Positions 9,509 through 17,538 of a stretch of 58,318 bases of DNA are shown in pieces. Position numbers and translations under genes: made by a program. Each line of letters begins with the position of its first letter. The first letter of the stretch is position 1. The stretch comes from Oscillospiraceae bacterium (GTDB lineage: Bacteria > Bacillota > Clostridia > Oscillospirales > Ruminococcaceae), in the NCBI GenBank assembly GCA_902362965.1, contig CABIYQ010000011.1, forward strand, positions 1-58,318, read 5' to 3'. The notes beneath the pieces are model-generated. The model searched no databases. It was not told where the DNA came from and saw only the letters and a program-made list of their open reading frames with translations.

Positions 9509-10873
9509 CTATTTAAAAATCCTGAATGCTTCTTTCACGTCCGATACGCCGATTAATTTTATGCCATATTCCCGACTATTAAGAGAGTTAAAAGACTGTG
9601 CCGGAATCAGACACTGTTCAAACCCCATTCTTTCTGCTTCTTTTATACGCTGTACAATATTCGATACCGCACGGACTTCTCCGCCAAGACCTATCTCACC
9701 AAATGCAATAGTACTTTCATTTATTGGTTTATCAAAAAGACTTGAATAAAGACAAAGCGCCACTGCCAGATCCCCTGCTGTTTCATTAATACTGAATCCA
9801 CCCACTACATTCAGATACACGTCAAGTGAACCGAAAAACATTCCCGCACGCTTTTCCAGTACTGCAATTATAATTGCCATACGGTTAAAATCAAATCCCT
9901 TAGACATTCTTCTGGGAGCGGAAAAGCCGCTTTTTGTTGCCAGTACCTGTATTTCCGCAAGAATAGGTCTTAGTCCCTCCATAGTACATGTAACACATGT
10001 TCCCGAAACATTTTCCGGACGTCCGGATAAAAGCATCTGCGAAGGGTTTTCTACTTCTTCAAGTCCCTTGTCATACATTTCAAAAACGCCGATTTCATTT
10101 GTAGAACCATATCTGTTTTTAATGGTTCTCAGCATACGGCAAGTAAGATTTCGTTCCCCTTCAAAATATAAAACAGCGTCGACAATATGCTCCATAACCT
10201 TAGGACCGGCAATAGCGCCGTCTTTATTTACATGTCCTACAATAATTATAGGAATTTCCAGACTTTTAGCAGTATGCATAAATAAATTAGTGCATTCCCT
10301 CACCTGTGTAAGGCTTCCAGGACTGGAAGCGATCTGAGATATGTTCATAGTCTGAATAGAATCAATAATTACAATATCCGGTTGACTGGCAGAAATAGTA
10401 TCGCATATTGCCTCTGCGTCTGTCACTGTCAATATGTAAAGACTTTCCGTATCCACGCCAAGTCTTTGAGCCCTTACTTTTATCTGTCTTGCGGATTCTT
10501 CTCCCGAAACATAAAGTATGGAATAATTTTCGCCCAGATACTGACATATCTGAAGCAAAAGAGTACTTTTTCCTATGCCCGGAGCACCGCCCAGCAGTAC
10601 TATTGAACCTTTTACCAAACCGCCTCCCAGAACACGGTCAAATTCTCCTATTCCTGTTTTGTATCTGACATCTGCATCAACATCTATTTCTGAAAGCTCC
10701 AGTATTTTATCAGTAAGATCAGCAGTCTTTTTTGAAGGGGAAGTTTTTGAAGAAGTTATTTGTTCAACCTCTTCAAAGCTATTCCATGAACCGCAATCCG
10801 GACATCTTCCGTTCCATTTTCCCGACTGATAACCGCATTGATTACACTCAAATATAATTTTGGATTTCGCCAT
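9509..10873 (-). CDS. radA: DNA repair protein RadA
   Basis: RadA (Sms) is a RecA-like ATPase that promotes branch migration of recombination intermediates. All three domains are present in 454 residues: the N-terminal C4 zinc finger (C10, C13, C24, C27 in CNQCG and CPDCG), the ATPase with Walker A GGAPGIGKST (95-104) and the RadA-specific KNRYG motif (252-256), and a Lon-like C-terminal domain (about 285-454) containing NVVGGFSINETAGDLAVALCLYS. AAAGGACG precedes the ATG. It lies 19 nt downstream of the amidase gene. Confidence 0.97.
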   Translation of the reverse strand: MAKSKIIFECNQCGYQSGKWNGRCPDCGSWNSFEEVEQITSSKTSPSKKTADLTDKILELSEIDVDADVRYKTGIGEFDRVLGGGLVKGSIVLLGGAPGIGKSTLLLQICQYLGENYSILYVSGEESARQIKVRAQRLGVDTESLYILTVTDAEAICDTISASQPDIVIIDSIQTMNISQIASSPGSLTQVRECTNLFMHTAKSLEIPIIIVGHVNKDGAIAGPKVMEHIVDAVLYFEGERNLTCRMLRTIKNRYGSTNEIGVFEMYDKGLEEVENPSQMLLSGRPENVSGTCVTCTMEGLRPILAEIQVLATKSGFSAPRRMSKGFDFNRMAIIIAVLEKRAGMFFGSLDVYLNVVGGFSINETAGDLAVALCLYSSLFDKPINESTIAFGEIGLGGEVRAVSNIVQRIKEAERMGFEQCLIPAQSFNSLNSREYGIKLIGVSDVKEAFRIFK

Positions 10874-10892
10874 TTTAACGTCCTTTCCAAGT

Positions 10893-11624
10893 TTATTTTT
10901 TCGACAGATACTCGTTTACCGCCGCAAAAACACTGAAAGCAATTTTATTCTGATATTCCTCATTTTTTAAATTTTCAGCTTCCTCCGGATTTGAAAGAAA
11001 TCCGCATTCCACCATTACAGTGGGATTGTTGCAGAAATAGCAAAGAAATAGTTCTTTACCGCACTGCTTTATTTCCCTGTCATTGTCCGGTTGAATATAT
11101 TCAACAAATTTATCCTGTATTGCCTGCGCAATATACTTGCTCTGTGAATTAGTTTCAGAATAAAACATCTGTCCGCCTTTATACTTCGGATCGGTAAACT
11201 GGTTCTGATGTATTGAAATACAAATAGCATTTGGATATTTGTTAAACAATGCCAGCCTGTTATCCATGTCCGAGCTTTTCTGATTTGCAATACCTTCAAC
11301 TCCATCATCATGAATGGAACGGTCTGTATCTCTTGTCACTTCAACGTCATATCCGTATAACTCAAACATATCACGCAAGCTAAGCAATATATTCAGATTG
11401 ATTCCCTTTTCCGGTACTCCGTCAGCCGAAGAACATCCTCCGTCGATACCTCCATGCCCAGCGTCAAGAATAATTATCGGCTTATCATTTTTAGCGGCGC
11501 CGATCGTAGCGATAGTTTTTTGCTGAGATTTATTTATGTAATATGCAGACGCTCCTCCCGCCAGAACCAGTGCAGAAGCAACACATACCAGTCTTCTGAC
11601 AATTTTCTTATTTATCTTTTTCAT
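10893..11624 (-). CDS. N-acetylmuramoyl-L-alanine amidase (Amidase_3), CwlD-like
   Basis: Amidase_3 enzymes cleave the amide bond between N-acetylmuramic acid and L-alanine in peptidoglycan. The 243-residue product has an N-terminal signal anchor (about 10-30) and then the zinc-binding catalytic domain: DAGHGG with H57, E72 in PEKGINL, H139 in SIHQNQ and the catalytic E206 in VECGFLSNPEE. Size and single-domain layout match CwlD, which makes muramic-delta-lactam in spore cortex, and a sporulation gene (spoIIE) occurs elsewhere in the window. A vegetative amidase role is also possible. I chose the ATG at 11624 (AGAGGTG 7 nt upstream) over a GTG two codons earlier. Confidence 0.88.
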   Translation of the reverse strand: MKKINKKIVRRLVCVASALVLAGGASAYYINKSQQKTIATIGAAKNDKPIIILDAGHGGIDGGCSSADGVPEKGINLNILLSLRDMFELYGYDVEVTRDTDRSIHDDGVEGIANQKSSDMDNRLALFNKYPNAICISIHQNQFTDPKYKGGQMFYSETNSQSKYIAQAIQDKFVEYIQPDNDREIKQCGKELFLCYFCNNPTVMVECGFLSNPEEAENLKNEEYQNKIAFSVFAAVNEYLSKK

Positions 11625-11730
11625 AAGCACACCTCTTACAGTAATTTTTGCCGCTTATGCGACTTGTCTTATTAATGCTTATGAAATATTTCCGGTAAAT
11701 ATACCGATAAAATAATATATAAATCGTTAA

Positions 11731-12201
11731 TTACAGAATTTTTTCCATTCCTATTTTCTGTGGTTTCAAGCCGCATCTTTCATAGAACTTCATAGCACGC
11801 TCATTACATGCCCAAACATTAAGCGTTACATTATAACAGCCGATTTTTTCAGCATACTCTATAACAGCGTTATATATTTTTTCACCGATATGGTTTCCTC
11901 TGATCTTTTCATCTACGCACAAGTCGTCCAAATACAGTGTTTTGATATCAGTTAGTGCAGAATCCCCAACACTTTCATTTATAATACATAACGCATACCC
12001 CAAAACATTATTCTGTTCATCAACCGCTGCCAAAACCGGTCTGTTCTCATCATTAATTATTTCTTTAAGCTGCTCCGGAGAATATTTCTTCCCGTCTTTT
12101 TTAAATAAATCCGGTCTGCCCTCATGATGTACATTACAAATTTGTAAAAGAAGATTACTTATACCTTCAATATCACATTGCTGAGCCATTCTTATCTGCA
12201 T
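11731..12201 (-). CDS. GNAT-family N-acetyltransferase
   Basis: A 156-residue single-domain GNAT protein, which transfers acetyl from acetyl-CoA to an amine. The fold's motif A is visible as LCVDEKIRGNHIGEKIYNAVIEYA (about 90-113), containing the Q/RxxGxG/A-like pyrophosphate loop, and motif B as NLNVWACNERAMKFYERCGLKP (about 127-148). The substrate cannot be predicted. GGAGG stands 9 nt before the ATG. It follows the ArsC/Spx-like gene after 19 nt and is separated from the amidase gene by a gap of about 100 nt. Confidence 0.9.
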   Translation of the reverse strand: MQIRMAQQCDIEGISNLLLQICNVHHEGRPDLFKKDGKKYSPEQLKEIINDENRPVLAAVDEQNNVLGYALCIINESVGDSALTDIKTLYLDDLCVDEKIRGNHIGEKIYNAVIEYAEKIGCYNVTLNVWACNERAMKFYERCGLKPQKIGMEKIL

Positions 12202-12220
12202 TTATCGAACCTCCAGATTA

Positions 12221-12568
12221 TTATTTTATCGTTTCCCATTCAGCTTCTTTAAATCCTACCAGTACAGTATTATCACCAATCAGTATAGGACGTTTCACAA
12301 GCATACCGTCAGTTGCAAGCAGTCTTAACTGCTCTTCTTCTGTCATATCCGATAGCTTATCCTTTAAATTCATTGATCTGTATATAAGACCGCTTGTATT
12401 AAAAAATCTCTTCAAAGGCAATCCGCTTTTTTGGTGCCAATCGAGAAGCTCCTCATACGATGGATTGTTCTCCTTAATATCCCTTACTTCATAGCTTATA
12501 TTATTATCATCAAGCCATTTCATTGCCTTTTTACATGTAGTACATTTAGGATAGCAAACATAAATCAT
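12221..12568 (-). CDS. ArsC/Spx-family protein (arsenate reductase-like)
   Basis: A 115-residue thioredoxin-fold protein of the ArsC/Spx/YffB family. It carries CTTC at residues 9-12 (the CxxC of Spx/YffB-like members), LKRFFNTSG (about 53-61) and a conserved KRPILIGDNTVLVGFKEAEWE segment near the C-terminus. No arsenic genes are nearby. It could be a Spx-type redox regulator or a glutaredoxin-like reductase. The arginine of the KRPI motif, important in ArsC, is present. It is packed between the histidine phosphatase (16 nt) and GNAT genes. Confidence 0.85.
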   Translation of the reverse strand: MIYVCYPKCTTCKKAMKWLDDNNISYEVRDIKENNPSYEELLDWHQKSGLPLKRFFNTSGLIYRSMNLKDKLSDMTEEEQLRLLATDGMLVKRPILIGDNTVLVGFKEAEWETIK

Positions 12569-12583
12569 TTTATTTTTCTCCTT

Positions 12584-13309
12584 TCAGTCATGACGTTCGT
12601 TAATATTATCATACATTTCGCAGAATCTTCCGGAAAATGACGGTTCTTCTCCTGCCGCATAAAGATGCGAAATATCTCCAAATGAAAGCATTCTGAAATA
12701 TGCCGTACCCTTTCTGCGTTCTTCTGTTGCAAGCGTAGTAACAGACGTCGGCAAAGCACAAGTCCCATGCCACAATACCATGGGAGATATACCCAGCAGA
12801 TGTCCCAGCATAACACATTCTACTCCAAAGTGACAAAACAGCACTATAGTATCGCAATTCGGATCAACTGCTTTATAACAGTTTCCTTCTCTCTCATAAC
12901 CGTGAGATGCAATAATTTCATCAAGTCCTCTGTAAACACGTTCAGCCTCACTAATTACATTGCCATCCTGCATAACTGAGGTAGTATGCCACAAGTCCCG
13001 ACGGTAATATTTTTCTTCTGCTGTCCACTCAGCAGGAATCCAGTCCCATGTTATTTTCTTATTTCCATCTGAACCGATAATGGGAGCTTCAAATTCTCTG
13101 AGCCAATTACATTCTTCTGCTTTACGATTCATTTTTTTCAGCGTATAATCAGCCGTTGCCTTGGCTCTTCCAAGAGGAGAAACATAAAACTTTTTAATGT
13201 CCATTTTTGAAATACGGTCAGATAAAAGCTCAGCCTCTGTTTTCCCTTTTTCAGTCAGCGAATCAATAGTGTAATCAGGGTCGCCGTGTCTTATAATAAG
13301 TATCTTCAT
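12584..13309 (-). CDS. Histidine phosphatase family protein (phosphoglycerate-mutase-like)
   Basis: A 241-residue histidine phosphatase with the catalytic RHG at residues 7-9 (MKILIIRHGDPDYTIDSLTEKG), the second arginine in SPLGRAKATADYTLK, and the second histidine in LFCHFGVE. These enzymes form a phosphohistidine intermediate and act on small phosphorylated metabolites or proteins; the substrate here is unknown. The core is larger than in cofactor-dependent mutases by an inserted 60-residue segment rich in tryptophan (TWDWIPAEWTAEEKYYRRDLWH). GAGGG precedes the ATG. Confidence 0.9.
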   Translation of the reverse strand: MKILIIRHGDPDYTIDSLTEKGKTEAELLSDRISKMDIKKFYVSPLGRAKATADYTLKKMNRKAEECNWLREFEAPIIGSDGNKKITWDWIPAEWTAEEKYYRRDLWHTTSVMQDGNVISEAERVYRGLDEIIASHGYEREGNCYKAVDPNCDTIVLFCHFGVECVMLGHLLGISPMVLWHGTCALPTSVTTLATEERRKGTAYFRMLSFGDISHLYAAGEEPSFSGRFCEMYDNINERHD

Positions 13310-13328
13310 TTATTTTCCCTCACATATC

Positions 13329-14468
13329 TCAATTAAAAAATCCTGCTATTTTAATATTTTTATCTTCTGCAAAGGTTGAAGCATTATACAGAAAAAGTGT
13401 TTGTTCATAATCGTCAGGATCTACAAAATCCCTAATGGAAGTTTTTACATATCTCAGATCAATAACTGCTATTTCCGAATAATGCTGAGTAAGAAACGGT
13501 ATAAACGAATTTGCGTAAGAATCCTTGATAATAAGAAGCTTTTTACCGTTGTCAGCATTAGTTTTTATATTTGTATACGCTCTGTTTTCGCCCATAAATA
13601 CACAGTACTTGTCCTTTTTGCCGAGATAATCCATAAAATAAATGCTGTCATAATGGGTTTCGGAAACCCCGTCATTACAGATCACATCAGTAATCTCAGC
13701 GCCGTTTTTGCAACTAAAAATGTCAATTACATCCGCCGCCGTTTTATCATAAAGACACTTCGAATAAAACGTACCTTTAAAATTACTGCTCACATGTTCA
13801 ATATCAAACCTATCCGGCTCCACAGCAATATCTCCCAGCTGCCGTATTGAAGTTTTATATGCACAGTAAGCGCCATAACTTGTCCAATGATGATCATTTC
13901 TATAATAAATATAATTATCTTTTTCGCAGATCATTGTATTGAAAATATCAATAACATTAACATTTTCGGAGAAATTTTCACAACTTTCACTGATAAATTT
14001 TCTTTGGTCAAGCTGTGGAGCAAATTCCGGAAGCATATCCTGATAGATACCTGCCGACGTAGGAGCAATCATAGCAAAAACATCTGTTTTGTAATGCTCT
14101 GCAAAGTTATTTATTGCCTGTACTGATTTTTTTACTTCATCATAATCAGGCTCATGAAGCTTTTCTATAAGCATACTATCGGTTATATAAATCCCATTTA
14201 TTAAATCCTTACCGGTAAATCTATCAAGACTCATTTTAGCCTGCACCCATTTTATTCTCTCAGGAAAATGATCTGACAAGTACTTTTCCAGATCATGCAT
14301 ATAACTTTTATCTGAAACTGCTGAAACATTCAGCTTCGGCAGTTTTGACAACATTCTGTTTTCTTGGGCTGAATAGCTGCTCTTTTTTGAAAATATAAAA
14401 ATTACAGGCATAACAACAATTATAGCTGCAAATAAAATCGCTGATAAAATCTTCTGTTTACTGCTCAT
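13329..14468 (-). CDS. DHHW-family SGNH-like protein (AlgX/AlgJ-like O-acetylation partner)
   Basis: A 379-residue membrane-anchored protein with one N-terminal transmembrane helix (about 8-26) and an extracytoplasmic domain. The signature NDHHW is at 191-195 and a GDSF-like serine is at S317 (IKDSYANSF). D192, H194 and S317 are in the order of the AlgX/AlgJ catalytic triad (known family feature; assignment inferred). It starts 11 nt after the MBOAT gene stop, the usual pairing in which MBOAT passes acyl groups across the membrane and the SGNH protein places them on an exported polysaccharide. The polysaccharide is unknown, as no synthase is nearby. Confidence 0.88.
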   Translation of the reverse strand: MSSKQKILSAILFAAIIVVMPVIFIFSKKSSYSAQENRMLSKLPKLNVSAVSDKSYMHDLEKYLSDHFPERIKWVQAKMSLDRFTGKDLINGIYITDSMLIEKLHEPDYDEVKKSVQAINNFAEHYKTDVFAMIAPTSAGIYQDMLPEFAPQLDQRKFISESCENFSENVNVIDIFNTMICEKDNYIYYRNDHHWTSYGAYCAYKTSIRQLGDIAVEPDRFDIEHVSSNFKGTFYSKCLYDKTAADVIDIFSCKNGAEITDVICNDGVSETHYDSIYFMDYLGKKDKYCVFMGENRAYTNIKTNADNGKKLLIIKDSYANSFIPFLTQHYSEIAVIDLRYVKTSIRDFVDPDDYEQTLFLYNASTFAEDKNIKIAGFFN

Positions 14469-14479
14469 TTTATATCCTC

Positions 14480-15871
14480 CTAAAATCTGAAATATAAAAA
14501 AGGATTATAGCTGGCATCTACCAGATAAGCCGTGCAAACCAGCATTACCGCTATCTGAACCAAAGGCATGGCATAATTTATAACTTTTGAAACAATTTCA
14601 CTTAGCTGTATCTTTTTCAGGATTTTACCCAACAATCCTCCGCATCCTAAAATACAGAATATAAAAATCATCCCATAATTTTTAAGCTGAAACAGTGCAA
14701 AGGAATCTAATATATTTCCGTCTCCATAAAACATCGCCTTATAATACTGAAGAGAATCAGTAAGATTATTTGTATCAAATAACACCCATCCCAATACTAC
14801 AAGAACAAAAGTATAAATAATACTAATTATCGGATTTAATTTTTCAAGATATTTACCTAAAAATAGTTTTTCAGCTATAATAATAATTCCGAAATAAAGT
14901 CCCCATAAAATAAAATTCCAGCTTGCACCATGCCATAGTCCTGTCAGTCCCCAGACTATCAGTAAATTTCTCAGCGTTTTATATTTACCCTTTCGGTTAC
15001 CGCCAAGTGGTATGTACACATAAGAACGAAACCATGAACCCAGAGTAATATGCCATCTTCTCCAGAATTCGGAAATACTTCGGGAAATATACGGGTGACG
15101 AAAATTCTCCGGAAAATTAAAACCAAGCATTTTTCCAAGTCCCACCGCCATATCAGAGTACCCTGAAAAGTCATAGTATATCTGGAATGTAAATGCCAAT
15201 ATTCCAAGCCATGCAGTTAATACTGAAATCTCGGAATAATCCATGCCTTTAATTTCAGTCCAAAGCAAACCTATATTGTTCGCCAACAGAACCTTTTTTG
15301 CAAGTCCCTTTATAAAAATTCCAGCGCCCTCGCCTAGAAGATATATGTTGACTTTACGACTATTGATCTCATTCTGTACGTCCTCATATCGTACAATCGG
15401 TCCGGCAACGATTTGGGGAAACAATGTTACATATGCCGCATAATTAATGAAATTTTTCTGTACTTTAATTTTTCTCATGTACATATCAATCGTATAAGAT
15501 ATGCTCTGGAAAGTATAAAAAGATATACCAACAGGCAGCGGAAGCTTTTTTAATTCGATTCCGAATATTCCGGCAAAAAAGCTGCTGTACTTAAAAGTAA
15601 ATAAAATTCCCAAATTAATTATAAGCGAAGAAATCAGAGCAAGGGTTCGTATTTTTTTCGATGAATCAAACCTGTCAATTATTCTTCCGGCAGTATAATC
15701 CACCAAAGTCGTCAGCAGCATCAGAAAAACATAGACCGGCTCGCCCCATGCGTAAAAAAACAATCCGGAAATCAAAAGGACAATATTTTTAGTTTTGTTT
15801 GGAGAAATATAATAAATAATCAGCATACACGGAAGAAAAAAGTAAAGAAATATAATACTTGAAAATACCAT
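14480..15871 (-). CDS. MBOAT-family membrane-bound O-acyltransferase
   Basis: A 463-residue polytopic membrane protein of the MBOAT family (AlgI/DltB group). It has many hydrophobic helices, the conserved RRWHITLGSWFRSYVYIPLGG block (271-291), and the catalytic histidine H314 in GLWHGASWNF. It is predicted to move an acetyl or other acyl group from a cytoplasmic donor to the outer face, working with the downstream DHHW protein. No dltA, dltC or alg synthase genes accompany it. A good Shine-Dalgarno (GGAGGAT) precedes the ATG, and the preceding RNase M5 gene ends 3 nt earlier. Confidence 0.93.
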   Translation of the reverse strand: MVFSSIIFLYFFLPCMLIIYYISPNKTKNIVLLISGLFFYAWGEPVYVFLMLLTTLVDYTAGRIIDRFDSSKKIRTLALISSLIINLGILFTFKYSSFFAGIFGIELKKLPLPVGISFYTFQSISYTIDMYMRKIKVQKNFINYAAYVTLFPQIVAGPIVRYEDVQNEINSRKVNIYLLGEGAGIFIKGLAKKVLLANNIGLLWTEIKGMDYSEISVLTAWLGILAFTFQIYYDFSGYSDMAVGLGKMLGFNFPENFRHPYISRSISEFWRRWHITLGSWFRSYVYIPLGGNRKGKYKTLRNLLIVWGLTGLWHGASWNFILWGLYFGIIIIAEKLFLGKYLEKLNPIISIIYTFVLVVLGWVLFDTNNLTDSLQYYKAMFYGDGNILDSFALFQLKNYGMIFIFCILGCGGLLGKILKKIQLSEIVSKVINYAMPLVQIAVMLVCTAYLVDASYNPFLYFRF

Positions 15872-15873
15872 TT

Positions 15874-16473
15874 TTATCCTCCGAAAATTATATTGTCTGC
15901 TATTATATTTTGAAGCTGCTCTCGGTCCATCATAGTATTTAAAACCTCCAGCATGGAATTTGCAGTAAGTAATGAAGGTAATTTTAAATACTCAAGAAGT
16001 CGCTTTCGTAACACAGCGCTGTTTTTACCGCCTGAAAGTCCCATCAAATACAAATCCGTTTTAGTTATCTTCTGAGTATCGTCTTTTTCGCACTCAGAAG
16101 TCAGAATACCTGCCTTTTCAAAAGCCTTAAGTATTATATTTTTCTCAACGCCCTCAACTCCGAGCTTTCCCTCCGCAGAGGGTTTAACTTTTCTTTTTTC
16201 CTTTCCCATAATATCTGGTATATAGACATTATAAATTTTGCCGTTTCTTACAGCTCCCTTAATATGATTCCTAATTGCAAAACCTGCTTTATCGGAATCA
16301 GTCAGAATAACTATACCTGTTTTCATGGCATAAAATCTTATAAGCTCCAGCTTTTCACGGTCTGTAAAAATTCCGAAACCATTAGTTACTATTATTACGG
16401 CGTCAATAAAAGAAGAGACTTTTATTTTATCATACTTCCCTTCTACTATTATTGCCTGCTCAATCTTTATCAT
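15874..16473 (-). CDS. rnmV: Ribonuclease M5-like Toprim protein with DUF4093-type C-terminus
   Basis: RNase M5 matures 5S rRNA. The N-terminal Toprim domain has the acidic residues E11 (VEGKYDK) and D59/D61 (ILTDSDKAG). The C-terminal half (about 100-199) matches the DUF4093-type region of RnmV proteins (LYLMGLSGGKNSAVLRKRLLEYLKLP). At 199 residues it is near the normal length (about 185-200). In Bacilli rnmV sits beside rsmA; here rsmA is 37 kb away and rnmV follows holA, so the classic linkage is broken. Confidence 0.85.
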   Translation of the reverse strand: MIKIEQAIIVEGKYDKIKVSSFIDAVIIVTNGFGIFTDREKLELIRFYAMKTGIVILTDSDKAGFAIRNHIKGAVRNGKIYNVYIPDIMGKEKRKVKPSAEGKLGVEGVEKNIILKAFEKAGILTSECEKDDTQKITKTDLYLMGLSGGKNSAVLRKRLLEYLKLPSLLTANSMLEVLNTMMDREQLQNIIADNIIFGG

Positions 16474-16488
16474 TTCAACACATCCTAT

Positions 16489-17535
16489 TTATCTTCTGGC
16501 TGCTATAAGCATTTCAGTCAGCGCCTTTTCAAGAATAATCTTATGAGACGCTGATGACTGCTTTAATTTTCTGTCTGTATCACGCAGTATGCAAATACAT
16601 CTGCGTATATTTTCAAGTGAGATTTTACGGCAGTCTCTGTATGCATTATTAACCGCAAATTCTCTTCCTTTATATTTAAAATCATTTATTATATCATTCT
16701 GACGCTTATCTACAGTCATTGCCGTTCTTGCACGGTATAAATCAAGAAACGCCATAGAAATCGCCGACAGTACCGCTACTGGTTCGTTTCGTTTATCAAG
16801 CAGATCGTTCAGCAGAAAAAAAGCCTGTCCTGAATTCATTGAGGTCACGGCTTTGGCAAGCTTAAAAGAATCAGTTTCTATTTGTCCTGAAACCAGAGAA
16901 TCAATATCCTCCATTCTTATTTCAGCATTCTCTCTGTATGCACATAGCTTTTCAAGTTCATTACGAATCTGCATTGAATCAAGAAGACAATATTCTGCAA
17001 GCTTTTCAGCATTTTTTTTCGATATAGTACATCCTTGTTTCTGAACAGTATCCATTATTGATTTTACCATTACCGGCATTGTTTTTAAACCACATTCGCA
17101 CACTAAACCTTTTTTCATTATACAGTCTGTCAGTTTTTTATTTTTTCCGGAAAAAAATCTTTTTCCGTTTTTTACGTCAAATCCTGTAATATTTATTATT
17201 AACATAGTCTGATCCGGTAAGTTTTCTATTGCGTCAATAAGCTGCTGGACTTTGTCGGCACTAAGCTCCTCTGCATTGAGATCATTAATAAGTATTGCAT
17301 TGAAATCAGAAAACATCGGACTAATTTCCATAATATCAATAAGACTGCTTATATCAATATTTTTTCCTTCTATTTTAGTACAATCATTGTTCCAATTTTT
17401 ACCAAGAGTTTTTTTCAGGACAGCTTTAGTTATTCCCTCAACAGTAAGAATATCTTTACCGTAAATATAATAAACGTTGCTTAGCTCATTTGCTTTAAGT
17501 TTTTTTAAAATATCAGAAGAATTTACTTCAGGCAT
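16489..17535 (-). CDS. holA: DNA polymerase III subunit delta
   Basis: The clamp-loader delta subunit opens the beta sliding clamp. The 348-residue protein has the N-terminal HolA fold (NVYYIYGKDILTVEGI at about 19-34) and a C-terminal helical domain (LENIRRCICILRDTDRKLKQS) characteristic of the family. It lies 3 nt after comEC in the common comEC-holA arrangement of Firmicutes. GGAGG precedes the ATG. Confidence 0.92.
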   Translation of the reverse strand: MPEVNSSDILKKLKANELSNVYYIYGKDILTVEGITKAVLKKTLGKNWNNDCTKIEGKNIDISSLIDIMEISPMFSDFNAILINDLNAEELSADKVQQLIDAIENLPDQTMLIINITGFDVKNGKRFFSGKNKKLTDCIMKKGLVCECGLKTMPVMVKSIMDTVQKQGCTISKKNAEKLAEYCLLDSMQIRNELEKLCAYRENAEIRMEDIDSLVSGQIETDSFKLAKAVTSMNSGQAFFLLNDLLDKRNEPVAVLSAISMAFLDLYRARTAMTVDKRQNDIINDFKYKGREFAVNNAYRDCRKISLENIRRCICILRDTDRKLKQSSASHKIILEKALTEMLIAARR

Positions 17536-17538
17536 AAA

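Noticed and set aside
12609..12857. Overlapping 82- and 83-codon frames inside the histidine phosphatase gene
   Set aside because: Alternate frames of a gene with intact catalytic motifs; no start signals.
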